A DNA stretch of 64,000 nucleotides, from NCBI GenBank assembly GCA_038503065.1, contig JBCAMK010000007.1, positions 744,001-808,000 of the forward strand. The letters are read 5' to 3'. The stretch is from Paragyromitra xinjiangensis (Eukaryota > Ascomycota > Pezizomycetes > Pezizales > Discinaceae). A program made the position numbers and the translations under genes. Below, in pieces: positions 50,056 through 62,491 of this stretch. The notes under the pieces were generated by a model that saw only the letters and a program-made list of their open reading frames with translations, was not told the DNA's origin and did no database searches. Numbering within the stretch: the first letter of the stretch is position 1; each line of letters starts with the position of its first letter.

Positions 50056-53000
50056 ATGGCGGAAGTTTTGGGTACTGTTGCGAGCATCATCGCGGTTGTC
50101 CAGGTCGCGGGACAAACAGCTGTGTTGGGGTATGGATATATCAGTGGCGTGAAACGGGCCCCGGAGGATATTCGAAAATTCCTCGATGAGCTCGAATCAC
50201 TTTCTAAGGTCCTTACTGCTTTGGGGGATATCGTGAAAGAGAATCCTGACTCGGTGGCACTAAAACAACTCGATGCCTCACTTCAGGAATGTCTTTCGGA
50301 AATGTCGGGGCTCCAGGCCAAAATGGAGCCCAAAGAATGGTGGAGGAAGAAGTTGGCTCGGTATAAGTGGCCGTTGAGAGGAAAAGAGACTGCGGAATAT
50401 ACTGCAAGGATTGAACGACACAAGAGCTCTTTCTCACTTGCCTTAAACACTGAACAGCTGTAAGTCGAGACTAATTTTGTCCGCTTTTTATTGGTATTAG
50501 ATTGTACTAACCTCAAGCTAAGATCCCGCACGAAAATCATCGAGACGGATATGCAAGGACTCAAAGCCGGGCAAAAAGAGGAAAAACGAAGGAACATACT
50601 TCATTGGTTTTCTCCCGGGGCTTTTGACAAAAAGCATGTTGAGATTAGTGGTACTAGGCAACAAAACACTGGTGAATGGCTTTTGAGGAGACCAGAGGTT
50701 CGGGATTGGGTCAAGAAAAACCCGAATTCTCCGATACTTTGGGGTTATGGTATCCGTAAGTCCTAACATAGCTAGAGTAATTTGCTATTGAAGGTTGAGA
50801 CTGATAGAGGTTCTGTGTGTAGCTGGTGCTGGCAAGACGTATTTAAGGTATTCATATTTTTAACTTTAAACTTGAGCTTGGACAACTTTGGTCCCAATCT
50901 TGAGATGAAACTAATGAGATACATCTGGTATAGCTCTCGAGTGATCGATCATCTTCTAGACGAGGCACCAACATCACATTACGGGGTAGCCTACGTCTAT
51001 TTTGACTATAAAGAACGAGACCAACAGCAGCCGGTAAAAGTTCTTGCTAGCCTGGTCAAACAACTGGTCTTGCAAATAGATGAAATCCCCGCGGAGATTG
51101 AAGCGTTATATGACAAGCTTGAGCGTCAACAAAAAAGGCCCAAACTCACCGATATATATGCTATGCTTCTTGTGGTCATCAAGTCGTTCTCCCAAACCTT
51201 TATCATCTGCGATGCACTCGATGAATGCGACCAAGACGATCAGCGAAGAGAATTGCTACCACTGTTCCATAGAATGGGGAATGATGGTATAAATTTGTTC
51301 TTGACTAGCCGAAGGCACCCAGAAGATATTCAAGATTCACTTCAAGGCTCAGCGCAAGTCGAGCTTTCGGCGCAAGCAGAGGATATCACCAGCTATGTAG
51401 AGCAGAAGATCAACGATAATCCGCGGGCAAGACGCCTTTTTGGGCAAGGAAATTTGAAAGACAGGCTTATTTCTGAGCTTACAGGCCATACCAAGGGGAT
51501 GTAAGTGATAGAATTGATAAGCTTAAGACTTTCTATTCCCATACTGATATATTGGCTATAGGTTCTTGCTTGTTCGTTTCCACACTGAGTATTTGTGCCA
51601 ACAAACCACTGTCAGGGAAATCCTCAGAGAACTCGAAAAGCTTAACAGCTCCCTCAATGAGGAACGTCCCTTGGATCCTGTCTATAATAGGGCAATGGAA
51701 ACCCTCCGGGATCAACACAAGAACCTCGTTGCGCGGGCATTGAAGATTCTGTCATGGCTTGTCAAAGCTCGACGGACACTCACAGTTCGTGAACTCCAGC
51801 AAGCGGTTTCAGTGGAGCAGGGTCAAACCGAACTCGATGATCTCGACCTATTAGACAAAAAGACAATACTTGATGTGTGTGCCAGCTTAGTGACGATTGA
51901 CGAAAAGAGTGATACGGTCAGGCTGGCCCATTATACAGTTCAGGAATATATCCTGAAAAATTCTATAATCCCCGAGGATGCAGACTTCAAAATCGTTACG
52001 ACGTGCACCACTTTCCTTACGTTTGACGTATTTTCTCAAGGTGCTTGTACTTCCGACAGCTCCCTGATCGCCCGATTCGACAGATACCCGCTGCTGAATT
52101 ATGCAGCAATGGAGCTATCGTTTCACCTTAGGGGCTGTGACGAAGCTTTATCAACAGCTATGATTCTCAAATTTCTCGACAATTCAGGCTGCATTTCATC
52201 ATTTACACAGGCAACTGAAGTACCAAGAGATCCTTTTATTCGAGGCCGCTGGAATCTTTTCCCCAAAAATCACCTTGCCCTTCATGTAGCAGCTTCTCTG
52301 GGACACTGTTCAGCGGTCCGTGTGTTGCTAGAAAGAGGAGCCGATATCATGGCCAAGAATGATGTGAGAGAGACCGCGCTACACCGCGCGGCAACCCGTG
52401 GACATGAAGCGGTAGTTCGTCTGTTGATCGAAAAAGGTGCTGATATATCGGCGGCGGACGAATCTGGACGGACAGCACTGCACGGAGCATCAATTTACGG
52501 ATACGACTCGCTAGTCCACCTACTGATCAAAAAAGGTGCCGATATCTCGGCTGTGGATAGGCGTGGGTGGACAGCACTTCAAGGTGCAACTTTGAACGGA
52601 CACGAGTCAGTATTTCGGCTCCTGCTTTCGAAGGGTGTCGATATCGCATCTCCGGATAACCGAAAGCGAACAATGCTACACTGGGCAGCCCAAGAAGGAG
52701 ATAGGTCTATAACAGAGCTACTTCTTGAGCAAGGCGCCGACATCACAGCTAAAGATGAGCGTGGATTGACCGCATTGCATTTCGCGGCGTACGGCAATGG
52801 TGGCCATGAACCGGTGGTGGAATTACTGCTCGAGAAAGGCGCCGACATGTCAGCTGTAGATAAAGAAGGATTGACAGCACTACACGGAGCAGTATCTAGA
52901 GGGAAGAAATCAATGGTCCGTCTGTTACTTGAGAAAGGTGCCGATATATCAGCTGTAGATAAAGTTGGATTAACGGCACTGCACAAGGCGGCAGCGAACG

Positions 53001-53908
53001 GATACGAGTCGATAGCCCTCCTACTACTCGAGAAAGGTGCCAAAACCTCGGCCGTCGATGGGCGTAGATGGACGCCATTACACACAGCAGCAGCGAACGG
53101 ATATGAATCGGTGATCACAGTGCTACTTGAGAATGGCGCCGATATCTCAGCTATGGATAGGCTTGGACAAACTGCACTGCATGCGGCGGCATGTCGTGAA
53201 CACAGCTCGGCGGTTCAATTGCTACTTGAAAAAGGTGCTGACATCTTAAGTACGGACAATGGAGGAAGGACGGCTTTACATTGGGCAGCGCTGGAAGGCG
53301 ATGAATTGTTGGTTGAGATATTGCTTGAGAAAGGTGCCAACATCTCGGCAATAAATGAACTCGGACACACTCCTTTGCACGGAGCAGCAGCGGGCGGGCA
53401 TGAATCAGTGGTCTTGTCACTACTTGGAAAAGGCTCCAGTATTTCGGCCACAGCATTTGATGGGTTGACTGCACTGCACTGTGCGACACAAGGCGGACAC
53501 GAAGCGGTAGTTCAGCTACTACTCCGGAAAGGCGCCGATATCTCGGCTGCAGATAGGCTTGGATGGACTGCGCTGAGTAAGGCGGCAATTGAAGGGTACG
53601 AATCAATAGTGTTTTTGCTACTCGAAAACGGCGCCGACATTTCAGCTGCAAATGTGCATGGACAAACAGCATTACACGCAGCGACATATCGTGGACATGA
53701 ACTAGTGGCACGTTTACTAGTTGAGCAAGGAGCCGATGTCTCAGCCGCAGACTCGCAAGGACGAACACCGCTGCACTGGGCAGTGCAGGGAGGAAATGAA
53801 CTATTGGTCAAATTGCTACTCCAAAAAGGTGCTGATCCCTCAGCGAAAGATTGTAACGGGATTGTTGCGATCCCGAATCGGAAGCATGGCGAGCTAGTAA
53901 TCAGATAA
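50056..53908 (+). CDS. NACHT-ankyrin NLR-type protein
   Basis: Five exons, 50056-50459, 50523-50755, 50823-50847, 50934-51500 and 51562-53908, give 1191 aa. Residues 1-200 are a helical N-terminal domain of the type common on fungal STAND proteins (MAEVLGTVASIIAVVQVAGQ). The NACHT domain has a P-loop GIPGAGKTYL (residues 211-220) and a Walker B FIICDALDECD (from residue 310). From about residue 647 to 1175 there are 16 ankyrin repeats of 33 residues (the sixth has 35), of the form TALHxAAxxGHExVVxLLLEKGAD. Such proteins are signalling ATPases or GTPases implicated in fungal self/non-self recognition and immunity. Role here is inferred from architecture. The stop lies inside a further repeat-like sequence. 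Confidence 0.9.
52271..53865 (+). repeat. coding tandem array: 16 ankyrin repeats
   Basis: Sixteen consecutive 99-bp units encode 33-residue ankyrin repeats with a conserved GADISAxD-type hairpin. Several neighbouring units share long identical stretches at DNA level (for example GATATATCAGCTGTAGATAA in units 6 to 7), so the array can expand or contract by unequal exchange. The sixth unit carries two extra residues. Confidence 0.92.
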
Positions 53909-55028
53909 CTCATCGAGAATGGCATCGACCCTCGGCAAATTTTAGCGATAGGTATATACACCACCGAACATAATCATTAGTTGGAATCCCACTAACTCGA
54001 ACGTCAGACTACGAGACCCAGTTGTGAATTGATACCCTCGATAGACTTTTAAGAGGGTTTTTGGAGACAAGGCAAATATTTTAGTTATTTTTTTTATTAT
54101 AGAATCTCATATATACGTTTAAATCACTGCATGCTCTACGTGTTCACCACGAACTGCTATCTTAGTTGATAGAATGTTCTCAAAGATGCCTAGCCACTAA
54201 TAATGGTACCATGGCCCGGCATCAGATTACTGTAACTACTACGCAATAGCCACCTGCTATCACCCGAAACATACATTCTTAAAATCCCTGATACTAGTAC
54301 CTCCCCACACCCTTCCCAGGTCCCGCAAGCCGTGAAAAGGCAGGTGTCCAAGAAGGTACTATCATTACACACCGAGAAACAACCAAGGAACTCCAAAAGG
54401 AAAGAGCTGCTGAATTCTTGCTCACCAACCAACTCCCCCACATCTTTCACACTCAACCACATATATGTCTCTAGGCCAAGGATGTGACATTCGTTATTGC
54501 ACCTAGCGAAGCAAACAAATAAGTTTAGCAGTCATATAATATCACTCGAACGGACATAGCGATCGACCAAATGGAATAATCCATAACGCTCCTACAGCAC
54601 TATAATTGAGTCTTGAAGCTGCCTTAATACGCCTCACCCTTCTACGGACAGTGACAGATACCACTAAACATTCGAGATAAGCCGTTTTATCCTCTAAACT
54701 TAATCCCCACAGCAGAACCCTTAATGTTCGGCGTCACCATAGCCGTAAAGATTTATTCCCTCCCATCCCCTGCCCACCTGTCTTTAGACCTAGGTATCCA
54801 ACGATGAAAAAAGCCAACCAAACCCGAGCCACCCGACCTCTATAATCCACCTCCCTCATCCAACCCACACAAGAGCAAAATCATTAAAGATATATAAGCA
54901 AATAACACAAGCCGGCGAAACAAAACGCAGAATCAGTCAAGTCCAGCTTTTTATCTCTCAGCCATCGGCATCGTCTTCTCATTTCCCAAAAACAAGCAAC
55001 GCAAAGACAAAGCTACCATCCCAACAAA
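53909..55028. other. 1.1-kb convergent intergenic region
   Basis: No gene is supported. The first 70 bases continue the NLR reading frame beyond its stop (see findings). A complement frame at 54190-54462 has no motif. Confidence 0.55.
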
Positions 55029-56814
55029 TCAACCACTAACAGCTGTCTCCCGCGGTCTCCACGTCTCTTCCTGTCTCGTTCCGGGCGGCAGCCATCCAGC
55101 GCTACCGTTTCCGTTATCTTTATCTGCCATTACTCCGGCAACTGCATATCCGTTCGTTCCGCTCCTGGGTCTTCCCATCGAGCCATTATTCTCTTTACTG
55201 CTCGCGTTGCCTTCGGTGGAGGAGTTGAGGGGTAAGAGGGTATCGAGTGCTCGAGTTTGGTCTAATCGGACGTGGCGCTCTTTCCTAGCAACGTCACCTG
55301 CGCGGTCATAGAGGTAGAGGCCGATGAAGCTGCAAGAGGGTTAGTGAATCGGGATAACAATGAAACAAAAAGCTGAAGAAAGGAGCAATACGTTAAAGCG
55401 ATACCAGCAGCCTGGATAGAAGTGGTTTTATTACCAAACCACACAATTGCCATAACAATAACAAAGATCCTCTTGACCAGACTTGCAACACTATAGGTGA
55501 CTGGGCTGACGAGACTAAGTAATACGAAAGCGATGATATTCTGTCCAAAGTGCACTGTCCCATTGAACACAAACTCTGCCATCAACCCAAAACCGCTCAG
55601 TGGCTCCTCCCCGTGTTTTCCTTTCTGCTCGAGAAGTACCAACTTTCCATCTCTTGCGTATGCACTCAGCAACTCGAACCCCTCTGAGTAGAACCAAATT
55701 GGAGAGGTGAGTAGGAACGCCATGCCAGAGGAATAACACAATAAGTTAAGTTTGTCGAGCTTCCTGCGAGATGAAGGGACTGACGGGTCTGCGGCAGCGG
55801 AGGAGCTTTCGTTGAAAAGTTTTTTGGAGAATATGTTTTGTGAGACGAAGATGATGGCGCCGATGAGGGCGCAGAGGATTCCCCAGAGGTTGCCGTGGAA
55901 CTCGACGGAGCAGGCGAGCATGACGCCAACGGTGAGTGGGAGGAGGGAGAGGTAGGTCGCAGGGGAGTAGTGGACGGAGAAGAGAAATCGGTAGGCGAAG
56001 ACAGTGAATAGAGGGGACATGCCCTAGGGTAAAATTATATCAGCAATTGAGCACTGGCCAGAAGAATGCAGAGTTTACCTTAATTGTGTGCACCAAGCTG
56101 ACAGGAATCTTCTCAGTTGCAATGCTGCTGGCAATGTGCCCACCAACCTGGAATAGTGCTAATGGGCCGGTGGTCGCAATAATGGCTCGAGTTGGGAATC
56201 GAAGGCCGCCTGCGAGGCCTGGAATTGTTCGTAGTGGTGTTACTTTTGCGAGGAGAGAAAGTGCTATGCACCATGATGAGACGAAGCAGAATTGTATAAG
56301 AGTAAGTGTTACTGGTTGTGGGAAGGAGTTGAGAATCGTCTTAGAGGAGGTGTTTGACAGTGCTGAAGAGAGATACCTATAATTCTGAGTATTAGCTACT
56401 TGATCCATACCCGATCACTCGAAATACAAGAAGATATGTACCATATCAAACACAACATCTATACATTCAATATTTAGAGTTAGACACAAAAAAAAACACC
56501 CCACTAATCATTGGCTCACTCACGATAAGCTTTGGGCTTAGCGGTGCCCTTAGCGCATCTACAATCTCCCCAGCGGTCGCGCTTCCAGCTCTATTTCGGC
56601 CATATTTCATTTTCCCTAGAACGCCTGATATCGATCGCGAATGGCTGGATTGGTGATTGTGTACTCGGGGGTGCCAGTGGTCTTGAACCTGAGGGGCCGA
56701 GTATTTTCTTCCGTTTGGGGTTCCGACACGGGCGGAAGATGTAGGGAGGACGTTGTTAGCGGAGGAGAACTGGAAAGTCGAAGTTGAGTTCGGGGAGCGT
56801 GAGCGGGACAGCAT
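55029..56814 (-). CDS. SLY41: Sly41-type triose-phosphate-translocator-family transporter
   Basis: Five exons on the complement (56814-56524, 56458-56442, 56376-56079, 56023-55392, 55329-55029) give 512 aa. It belongs to the TPT/EamA drug-metabolite transporter group. Yeast Sly41 is an ER/Golgi protein whose overexpression bypasses Ypt1 loss. A polar Ser/Arg-rich N-terminus of about 95 residues precedes roughly ten hydrophobic segments. Family marks are SSALSNTSSKTILNSFP-PVTLTLIQF, VHTIKGMSPLFTVFAYRF, SQNIFSKKLF, and YSVASLVKRIFVIV followed by FIGLYLYDRA. The second exon is only 17 nt and encodes MLCLIW with its neighbour; it is needed to keep the frame and to make the first membrane segment. 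The substrate is unknown. Confidence 0.9.
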
Positions 56815-57452
56815 GCTAACTAGGGTTTATTATGTCTTTGGGTGGAGGGGGACGCGTTGGCCCTGTCGCAGTTATGGAGGGGATCTACTCCGGTGATGGG
56901 TGCTAAACGAACGACGGCGGAGCTAGCATTCGGAACACGGTGGTTCGAGTGTGGATTCTGTGAGCGTGGGAGAAGGCGTGATGGGAGGGAAAGTATAGCT
57001 GAATACAGAGCTGACAGCGCGAGATGTAGATTTCCCTCTAGAATCCCCTGAGAATCTATTCTAGAGGCTGATTGCGGCGGATTGTTCCCGGTGCCACTAC
57101 TCCTGCTGCTGGTGTGTGCGACTTCACCGTTTCTGTGGGCCGGGCCCCTAATTTAGGAACAGCAGCTCAGTCTCTGCGGTTGTTCTATGCAGGGGTTTCT
57201 TGGCCAACCATTGGCGATATCTGAATCACGTGGATTGATCTTCCGAACGCTGAAACGGACTCAACGTCATTTCCAACGTTCATCTGAAGCTTAGTACGCT
57301 AAGTATATTTTCTGGAGATTTTAATGATAATACTGCTTTTAGGAATTCATACGTTGGTAAATGAAGAAAGATATAATACAAATCCACAGACTTTCCCATT
57401 ACAATTCAGAAACGCCATTCGTAACTCTATGGAAAAAAAAGCCCTTTCACCT
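56815..57452. other. intergenic, Sly41-type gene promoter and RRP40 3' side
   Basis: About 640 bp, no gene seen. Confidence 0.6.
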
Positions 57453-58333
57453 TCATAGCTTCTTCAAAGCTTCTTTCACAAGTGCCCTCTGCTCCTTTCC
57501 CGTGAGAAATTCACTCTGCTGTATACACCTCCCCACACACAGCGTTGTTTTCGGCTCTTCACTATCCACCCAAACCCTCCCATTCCTTCCCACGGCTACC
57601 TCAAATGCCAACACCTTTCCTAACTCTTCCAGCACCTCCATCCCATTACTGATCTCCTCACCATCTGCCACCAGCTCCTCTCCCTTCTTCTCTGCCTCCA
57701 TTTTCCTCTGCCTTAACCGCAACTGTCTAATCTTCTTTCCATCGCCCAACAGCCTCCGTGCCATCCCTAGACTCACACCGAAAACCATCCCACCTTTTAG
57801 TTCTCCAAATCCCTCCGCCTTTTGGGACTCAGCGTCGTAGCACTCAAGCTCGGGATCCATGTGTTTGTTCGCCAGGCTGATTCTCGCATATACGGTATAG
57901 CCAGGGTAAAGCTGAGGCCTAGTCTTCTTCGTTGCTCCTGGGAATGCAAGATGGGGTAGCATCGCTTGGTTGGACGACGGGGCTGGAGAAGTAGATGAGG
58001 CAATGGCGCAGATGTAGGCGTCTGAAGTCGAACGGAGAACGGTAGCTATGACGACGTCGTTGAGAGATGGAATGTACTGTATTGTATAATTGGTTGATTA
58101 GAGTGGCTTAGAAAACGTAAACTAGAGACAGGGAGTCATACACGTTTCCCATTTGCCTCAATCCATAATGCATGTCTTCGCTCGTCGATGTTGAGTTCAC
58201 CAGCCTTGTGGACGGCGATAATGTCTGGTGGGGTATGTGTTAATCCAGGACCAACCTTAAGTGTAGTATTCGCTTTCGGTGGTGGCGGGATTACAGGCAG
58301 AGGGTCGCCAGGGAACATTAACATCGTCGACAT
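57453..58333 (-). CDS. RRP40: exosome complex component Rrp40
   Basis: Two exons on the complement, 58333-58142 and 58076-57453, give 271 aa, close to other Rrp40 proteins. It is one of the three S1/KH cap subunits of the RNA exosome, which degrades and processes RNA 3'-to-5' in nucleus and cytoplasm. The N-terminus reads MFPGDPLPV, then LKVGPGL, as expected for the N-terminal domain. YIPSLNDVVIATVLR begins the S1 region, and GRNGRVWVDS marks the KH domain. The intron is 65 nt with a CTAAT branch. The ATG at 58333 fits the family start; an upstream frame extends to 58501 but lacks conservation cues. The gene is divergent from the Hook gene. Confidence 0.9.
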
Positions 58334-58741
58334 GGTATGTTCTCCTGAGCGGTTTGTGGGAAAGGGGAATAGAAAAAAAAGAGACGAATTGAATTCTGGA
58401 TGCTCCTGTTGGTGGGGAACGTTCCTGTGATGCAGGATGCCGCGCCATCGCAAAAAAGTGCGGTCCGAATTGAAATTCCTAGGCGAGATTGCAAGGATCA
58501 CGTGGGAGAGCGCCCTTTTACTTGAAACTCCATTGAGACTACATCCAAATCTCTCTCCTCAAGCTGAGCGATATTTCGCAACACCCCGCTGCCCCGGGAT
58601 ATTTTCGCTCACTCTTCTAAGACCAGCTCTGCATCATTTGCCCCCCCAGTTCTGCTTCTAGAACACATAGGATATATTACCCGGTATCTTTGGAAATTCC
58701 CCTACGAATTCCCCGAGTCAGAATAGCAGAATCAAGATATC
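58334..58741. promoter_or_regulatory. shared divergent promoter of RRP40 and Hook genes
   Basis: The 408 bp between the two start codons must hold both promoters. No clear TATA box is visible on either side. The assignment rests on gene orientation only. Confidence 0.5.
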
Positions 58742-61687
58742 ATGAGTTCTAAGCAGACCGTCGCGGTGGCTCTGACCGACTGGGTATGTTCCTCGGATAT
58801 CTCAACGCGTTCCCCTCCTTCTCCACGTGGACGATAAGCTTCAAGAAACTGACAGGAATGCTCCGTGCAGATCAACGCGTGTCCTATCGAGCCGAAGATC
58901 TCGAATCTAGGGGAGCTTAGCGATGGCATAGTGGTAGCCAAAGTTCTCCGTATGCCACAACCGATGCCCCACAGCTCGATAAGGAAGATGGAGATACTAA
59001 CAATTGCTTCTTATGATAGTGGATATCGACCCGTACTACTTCAAAACCACCGCCTCGAACTCCGAGGGTGGGGGAGGAGCTGCCCCTGGAGCTCACTGGG
59101 TGCTACGTTTCCATAAACTGAAGCGATTACACAAGGACTTGATCCGATACTACACAGAGACCCTGGGCCATCGGTTACCTAGTGCAGCCCCGAACTTAAC
59201 TATGATCGCCAAAGATGGTAACGTCGAAGAGAGTATCAAGCTCGTCAAGATTATCGTTGCTGCTGCGGTCCAGAGCGACAGGAGGGAGGATTACATTAAA
59301 TACATTCAGGACCTTTCCCCCAGCTCCCAAACAGAGCTCATGAATGTCATCAATCACATGATAGATATTGACGCCGCGGAGGGTACTGCTGGTCAGCCTG
59401 GTGCGGAAGCTAGTAAACCAGAAGAGGCAGATATGGACCAGTTCCGAATGGAGGAGGAGATGGCACGATTGGTGGCTGAGAAAGAAGCCGTTGAGGCGAA
59501 GAACAGGAGCCTGGAAAAAAGGCTGGGGAATTTGCAAATCGATTTCGACGAGCATCAAAGCCATCTACTAGTGCTACAGGATCAGCTCAGTAGTGGGAAT
59601 GTGGACCAAGGATATGCAAATAGGACGGATCCACTTATGAGAAGTCAGTTGGATCAGTTGCAGAGCGATGTGCAAAAGCTGGAGGACGTTATTGCAGAGA
59701 AGGAGAGCACTATTCACAACCATGAGAATATGATATCTTCACTCAACAGACGGGTTGACGATTTGCTACCGAAGGCTGAGGCGGGGGTGAAATATAAGGA
59801 TGACTTGGACGAAGCCAATCACACTATCGATAAACTCAAAAAAAGCCAGAACGTAGCCGAGAAGTATCGTCGGAAGCTAGAGGGCATGGGAGAACTGGAA
59901 CGGCAAGTAAAGGTAATATCATTTCTCTGTAATTTTTTTCATTTTATTACTTTTATCCTCACACAGCCCTTCTTTGGCTCGCATTTAGACAATGGAACAG
60001 CAACATGCTCAAATGCTTCAAGACCTCCGGGCCAGCCAGGAGAACTCGAAACAGGTTCCGGGTCTTAAGAGGATCATCGAGCAATACAAGAAGCAGATCG
60101 AAAAGATGGAACACGAATACGCAGAGCTCTTGCGGCAGAGGAATAGCCTTGATGTAGAACGGCAAATTCTCAAGGAACGGGCGTCTGGGGCAGAGTCTCA
60201 GAAAAGTAGGGATATGGAGCGGATACAGTACCTCGAGGAGAAGGTCAGGGAGCTCGAGACAGGTGTTATGGCGCAGAACGTAGAACACACCAATGGCGAT
60301 CTTAACTCGGAATTGATATTCACGACAAAGACGAAAACGGATCTCAAGCTCAAAATCGCGCGTCTAGAAACTGAACTCAACAACCTCAAAGATGGCGGTG
60401 GCGTCAGCGCAGACAATATGATGCTGCAACAGCTTCTCAACGACGCCACACTTGCCAAAGACAAACTTGAGCAAGACTTCCTACAGGCCCACACCGACAA
60501 ACTTGTTCTTGAGGCGCAGCTGACCGCTATCCGTGGCGGTACTTCAATCGAGGGGTATGTTTGCTTCCGTGCGTTCTTAAAACAACACCCAGCTTTGAGC
60601 GAGAAGATACTCAAGAATGGGGTGTCTTTTGATTGTTAGGTCCGATGTTATGTTGAGGCTGCGGCAAAACCTTGTCGACGCTGAGAAACAGCTGTCGGAG
60701 TTTAAATTGAGATGCTCAGAGGCGGAAGCGGACCTCTCGGTCACAAAGAGGGAACTGGTTACTGCGAAGTCAGACTGTTCGTTTTACCCCACAAATATCC
60801 TCTAATTCTAAGGCTTCGAGTTAACGTATATTAACGGCGGTGGGAAAAAATAGTGAGTCTTGTCGATAAAGACAAGTTAGAAATCCTGGCAGAGCTTAAA
60901 GCCCTCAATTCAGCTGAACTAATCGAGATCCGTCAAGAACATGACGAGATGCGGATCAAAGTACGAGAGTTTGAAATTGAAGTCGAGCAGAAGAAATCCC
61001 TCCTCAACACAGTCCTCCTAGAAAAAGATGAAATCTCTAAGAAGATCTCAGAGCAAAAGGACCTCATGCTCGAGAAGGAGAAATCCAATAGTGAACTCAA
61101 GGCCACCGTCGCCGCATTCACCGGAACCACAGAAGGCCGAGACGGTGCGCTAGAGAAGAGGGTCCTGCAGTTGCAGAATAAGCTGGAAGATCGTAGGGAG
61201 AAGATGACGAAAAGCCGAGAGGTATGCGTGCGGAAGTATTATTATGTCATTCGATCAGGGGAAGCACAGAAGGAGGGCAAAAGTGCAGGCTTTTGGTTTC
61301 GACGGGTAGTTGCTGATGCGGGACACGGTACAGCACATCAAGAAGCAGAACGGAATCATCAAGGACCTGAAAGAACAGCTCGAACAGGCAGCCACAAGCA
61401 ACACGGACGCGAACGTCAAAGCGAAGGAGGAGCAGTTCGCCGAATTTAAGGTCAGTCTCCCATCTATTCGTAAAAATACAATGATTCTGACAGTGCTCCG
61501 CATGCAGAGGAAGAAACAAGAAGAGCTCGACTTCTTTGAAAAAGAAAACTTACTTATGACAACCGCATGGTTCGATCAGAACAGTCGTATACAGATGAAC
61601 AGTTATTTCTTGCAGCGAACGGGCGACGCGCCATCCAGCTGGATCAATAAGCAGAGGATGGCGATACACAGCAGTAAGGTATGCTAA
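58742..61687 (+). CDS. hookA: Hook family dynein-adaptor protein
   Basis: Eight exons (58742-58783, 58871-58949, 59020-59912, 59989-60554, 60640-60776, 60854-61221, 61310-61450, 61508-61687) give about 801 aa. Fungal HookA links early endosomes to dynein for retrograde movement along microtubules. The N-terminal Hook domain is spread over the first three exons (INACPIEPKISNLGELSDG, then LLDIDPYYF). From about residue 150 nearly the whole protein is heptad-repeat coiled coil. The C-terminal cargo-binding part includes FFEKENLLMTTAWFDQ. Intron 7 (57 nt) has no stop and is in frame, so it could be retained. The end is uncertain: a donor at 61679 may join small exons that change the last few residues. 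The GTTCGT donor at 60777 is weak but required by frame. Confidence 0.88.
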
Positions 61688-62491
61688 TAGTACTCAGACC
61701 CTCAATGTCTATCACAATCTCTATTTCTAGGTTTGTTACGATGTGATAGATTGAAATGTATGCTGATGGTTTTTTTCTGCTTTATAGAAGAGATAGACCT
61801 TTCAAATTGGACTATGCGTAAGATTTTTTTGTTTTCTTTCTTTTGTCTGTAATTTTTGGTTTGGTTGTTATGATCATCAAAGTAATGATAAGATACTCCT
61901 GTAGTCCCATAATACAGCCCATTCCCACCTTTTACCCCCTACCCTTGACCCATTGCCTCCCTTTTTCATCATTTTTATTGTCTCTTTTTTTCTGTTATCG
62001 GTATCGTGGTATTGTCTCGCATTGCATGGTGCGTTGAAGATAAAGACCTAGGAGCTGGGAGTTGAGGTTCTTAAATTTATTCGCTTCTCGTATCGTTTGT
62101 TGGTTAAAGAATAAAGGCTTTCTTTATGTCCGCCGTCGATAGAACCTACGCACGTCTGTATGGGCTTGCTCGTCGTTATCATTACCTTCCTATAAGACCT
62201 TCTGTATGATATTAGATCGTTAGGCTCTGAGGATAAAGGGAAGGAGAATATATGATGGGGTGCTCGTCACTTCTTTCGCAGGTCGCTCCAGATTTCTTCC
62301 CCTCCTCTCTGTTAATTTTTTATTGTACAACACAGGTATCATTTCCTCGTGACTTTTAGTGAGGCCTCCCTTCTTCCAAGGCCTCCTTCAGTAGTACCTA
62401 CCTATGGCTTTCTTCTTGTATTAGGAAAGTACGTGCCAGGCTAGTAAGCTCCTTTTGCGTTTATTTGCTTTTGACTCCATTTTAGATATAA
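61688..62491. other. 0.8-kb convergent intergenic region
   Basis: It lies between the 3' ends of the Hook and coproporphyrinogen oxidase genes. It is T-rich and no gene is seen. Confidence 0.6.

Noticed and set aside
52579..53964. Long complement frames opposite the ankyrin array
   Set aside because: Repeated composition is the antisense of the ankyrin repeats.
56941..56960. GGTTCGAGTG resembling a tRNA B box
   Set aside because: The following bases do not complete the B box and no A box or cloverleaf stem is present.
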